NCBI GenBank assembly: GCA_024636395.1
Contig: JAGXHD010000012.1
Span: 1-6,046 of the forward strand
Direction of reading: 5' to 3'
DNA length: 6,046 bases
DNA from: Sulfitobacter sp.
GTDB taxonomy: Bacteria > Pseudomonadota > Alphaproteobacteria > Rhodobacterales > Rhodobacteraceae
In this document: in pieces, positions 4,070 through 6,046 of the stretch
How the letters are laid out: each line of letters begins with the position of its first letter
Position numbering within the stretch: position 1 is the stretch's first letter
Notes under the pieces: generated by a model
What the model was told of the DNA's origin: nothing
What the model saw: the letters and a program-made list of their open reading frames with translations, nothing else
The model's database searches: none
Program-made: the position numbers and the translations under genes

Positions 4070-6046
4070 TGTTTTTTGGTCTGGATGGGGTCGAGGTCGG
4101 CCTGATCATCGTATTCGTGTGCCTTTTTGGCGGCATTTTGTCCGGTTTTCCGGTGGCTTTCGCCATCGGAGGCGCGGGAATGATCTCCTTCGGTATCATC
4201 GCCGCGATGGACAGCGCTGGTTTGATGATTCATCAGGCGATCGATACGTCGTCTGATGCCTACCGTGTTCTGCTGAACTCGGGAATCAGGGAAGACGCGA
4301 TATCGGTCTTCCGGTACCCTGAATTGCCGCGCATCGGAGAGCCTGTGTTCCCGATGGGCTGGGAAGTGGCGATGGACCGCAACGTGTCGTTCGTGGTCAA
4401 CCGCATGAATGAGCGTGTTCTGGCGGGGCAATCCATTGAGACGCTGCTGGCGGTTCTGATGTTCGTCCTGATGGGCATCACGCTGGAGCGCTCCAAGATC
4501 GCGAATGATCTGCTGACTTCGATGGCCAAGGTGTTCGGCCCGCTGCCCGGCGGTCTGGCCGTGTCGGTTGTGGTCGTGGGGGCATTCCTTGCTGCCTCCA
4601 CGGGCATCGTGGGCGCGACCGTGGTGACGATGGGCCTGCTGGCGCTGCCGACCATGTTGCGCAACAATTACTCGCCGGAACTGGCGACCGGGGTTATCGC
4701 TGCGTCGGGAACGCTGGGGCAGATCATTCCGCCCTCTATCGTGATCGTCCTGCTCGGAACGCTGGCGGGGGATCTCTATTCCTCGGCGCAGGAAGCGCGC
4801 GCTTCCTCGTTCGGCTGTACAGATGCGTTGACCTATCTGGGCGAGCCTGCCGTGGTTTCCGTGGGCACGCTCTTTCAGGCGGCACTGCTGCCGGGCATCA
4901 TGCTGGCGCTGCTCTACGGGCTTTATGCCTTCGCTTATGCGCTTTTCAATCCCTCGAAAGCGCCTGCGGTCACGCTTGGTTCGACCAATGCGGAGCCCGT
5001 GACGCGCTCTGAAGCCTTCACATGGTTTGCCGGTGCGCCGGTACTGATCATCGTCGGTACGATCGTTCTTGGCACCCTCGGTGTCGTCGGATCTCAGGAT
5101 ACGCGGATTTCCAGCTTCTCTGACATCGGCGAGAGCGCCACGCTGCGGACCAACGTGGGGGAAGAATGCAAAGCCGCCATGATCGAGCTACACGGTCAGG
5201 AACGCTGGGATCTCGCCCTGCAACAGCAGCAAGTGATCAACGATGCGGGCGGCCTCACGCAGAGCGCGCGCCTCACCGAGGAAGAATTCGCCGCAGCACA
5301 GGCCGCCAAGATCGACAGCGCCGCGCCCATCGGGACAGGTATCGCCGTGCTGATGATTATGCTCGCGCTGATCATGACGACAGCGCGCGGCGTCTCGCCC
5401 TCCGCGGACACTCGGCCGCTGCTGATCGGCGGCATCGGGATCTTGCTGTTGCTGCTGGTCGATTTGTTGCTGGTCTCGCCGACCACGACGCCGGGCATGA
5501 TGGTGCTGCTGATGGCGCTGCCGTTCGTGGCGGTAATGTATGGTGTGGTCTATGCGACCAAGCTGTGCGCCAAGAACGAGCTTATCCGCGTGGTATTTCC
5601 ACCGCTCGTGCTGATCGTCGCCGTTCTGGGTTCGATCCTAGGCGGGATCACCAATCCCACTCCCGCTGCTGCGCTGGGTGCCGGTGGTGCGATCATGTTG
5701 GCAGCCTACCGCAAGCTCAAGGATCTTGACCGCTCGCCCAAGGTGATCATCTGGTCCACCCTGGCGATCATCATCTGCATCCTGGTCGGCGTGAATTTCG
5801 ATTTGCGCATCAATCAGGACAATGTGGGCTTTGAGAACTGGGTGGCGTTCTTCGTAGCCTACGGCGCTTATCTCTACGCAGTCTTCGGTCTGCTGTTCAG
5901 CTGCTACATCCTGTTCGTCAACGGCGTCTTGACGCCTGTGGTGCGCGAGACGGCCAAAGTCACCTCGATGGTGTTCACGATCCTCATCGGCTCGCAGTTG
6001 CTGAACCTCGTGGTGATCAGTTTCGGTGGCGAGCACTATATCCAGC
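4069..6046 (+). CDS. dctM: TRAP transporter large permease subunit (DctM), enlarged form, 3' end outside window
   Basis: The frame from ATG 4069 is open to the last base, giving 659 codons without a stop. It is the transport subunit that moves the ligand across the inner membrane, in TRAP systems with a Na+ gradient. Family hallmarks: VEVGLIIVFVCLFGGILSG as helix 1, SGFPVAFAIGG (25-35), FLAASTGIVGATVVTMG (173-189), ATGVIAASGTLGQIIPPSI (206-224), FPPLVLIVAVLGSILGGI (510-527) and RETAKVTSMVFTILIGSQ (626-643). Ordinary DctM is about 430 residues with closely spaced segments. Here extra sequence is inserted at about 50-118, 235-265, 340-500 and 550-618. The third insertion holds a hydrophilic region (342-419) and two to three additional membrane helices (about 420-438, 445-463, 469-490). 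Two motifs differ from the usual form: TLLAVLMFVLMG (125-136) has Leu130 where Pro is normal, and TNPTPAAALGA (528-538) stands for the usual ATPTEAAAVGA. No frameshift is seen. Confidence 0.92.
   Translation, partial: MFFGLDGVEVGLIIVFVCLFGGILSGFPVAFAIGGAGMISFGIIAAMDSAGLMIHQAIDTSSDAYRVLLNSGIREDAISVFRYPELPRIGEPVFPMGWEVAMDRNVSFVVNRMNERVLAGQSIETLLAVLMFVLMGITLERSKIANDLLTSMAKVFGPLPGGLAVSVVVVGAFLAASTGIVGATVVTMGLLALPTMLRNNYSPELATGVIAASGTLGQIIPPSIVIVLLGTLAGDLYSSAQEARASSFGCTDALTYLGEPAVVSVGTLFQAALLPGIMLALLYGLYAFAYALFNPSKAPAVTLGSTNAEPVTRSEAFTWFAGAPVLIIVGTIVLGTLGVVGSQDTRISSFSDIGESATLRTNVGEECKAAMIELHGQERWDLALQQQQVINDAGGLTQSARLTEEEFAAAQAAKIDSAAPIGTGIAVLMIMLALIMTTARGVSPSADTRPLLIGGIGILLLLLVDLLLVSPTTTPGMMVLLMALPFVAVMYGVVYATKLCAKNELIRVVFPPLVLIVAVLGSILGGITNPTPAAALGAGGAIMLAAYRKLKDLDRSPKVIIWSTLAIIICILVGVNFDLRINQDNVGFENWVAFFVAYGAYLYAVFGLLFSCYILFVNGVLTPVVRETAKVTSMVFTILIGSQLLNLVVISFGGEHYIQ

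Noticed and set aside
4213..4430. The idea that the DctM insertions result from frameshifts or a gene fusion artefact
   Set aside because: The frame is open throughout, conserved DctM motifs on both sides stay in the same frame, and base and codon use do not change at the insert borders.
5166..5729. A 187-codon plus-strand frame inside dctM
   Set aside because: It is a frame-shifted reading of dctM. The dctM frame itself is continuous and gives membrane helices and family motifs, while the alternative is an Arg/Asp-rich chain without structure.

Overview
The window looks like the chromosome of an alphaproteobacterium, most likely a marine Rhodobacterales (Roseobacter-type) organism. The basis is GC-rich coding with strong G/C third-position bias, a twin-arginine-exported TRAP binding protein of the TakP type, and TRAP membrane subunits of an enlarged type that I associate with that group. 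The taxonomic call is inference from style and family recognition, not from a marker gene.

Layout. The left part, on the minus strand, is a two-component system. A membrane histidine kinase with one extracytoplasmic Cache sensor domain and a HisKA_3/HATPase_c core (1552 down to 116) overlaps by an ATGA the start of a NarL/FixJ-type response regulator, whose first 39 codons lie in the window (119 down to 1). A 263-bp divergent intergenic region follows (1553-1815). To its right, on the plus strand, is a tripartite ATP-independent periplasmic (TRAP) transporter: the Tat-exported substrate-binding protein DctP (1816-2904), a strong intrinsic terminator (2915-2946) inside a 196-bp gap, the small membrane subunit DctQ (3101-4069), and the large permease DctM (from 4069, TAATG overlap with dctQ), which is still open at the right edge after 659 codons.

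How it fits together. DctP would bind a small organic acid, probably a carboxylate, in the periplasm and deliver it to the DctQM membrane complex, which imports it with a Na+ gradient. The divergently encoded kinase probably senses a small ligand outside the cell through its Cache domain and, through the NarL-type regulator, controls the transporter. The terminator after dctP offers a way to make much more binding protein than permease.

The most unusual part is the membrane module. DctQ has 322 residues, with an additional N-terminal hydrophobic segment and an acidic tail. DctM is at least 659 residues against roughly 430 for ordinary family members. The extra length comes from several insertions, including one of about 190 residues in the middle that carries a hydrophilic region of about 78 residues and additional predicted membrane helices. 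Two normally well-conserved DctM motifs are also altered. No RNA genes, mobile elements, CRISPR arrays or integration sites were seen.
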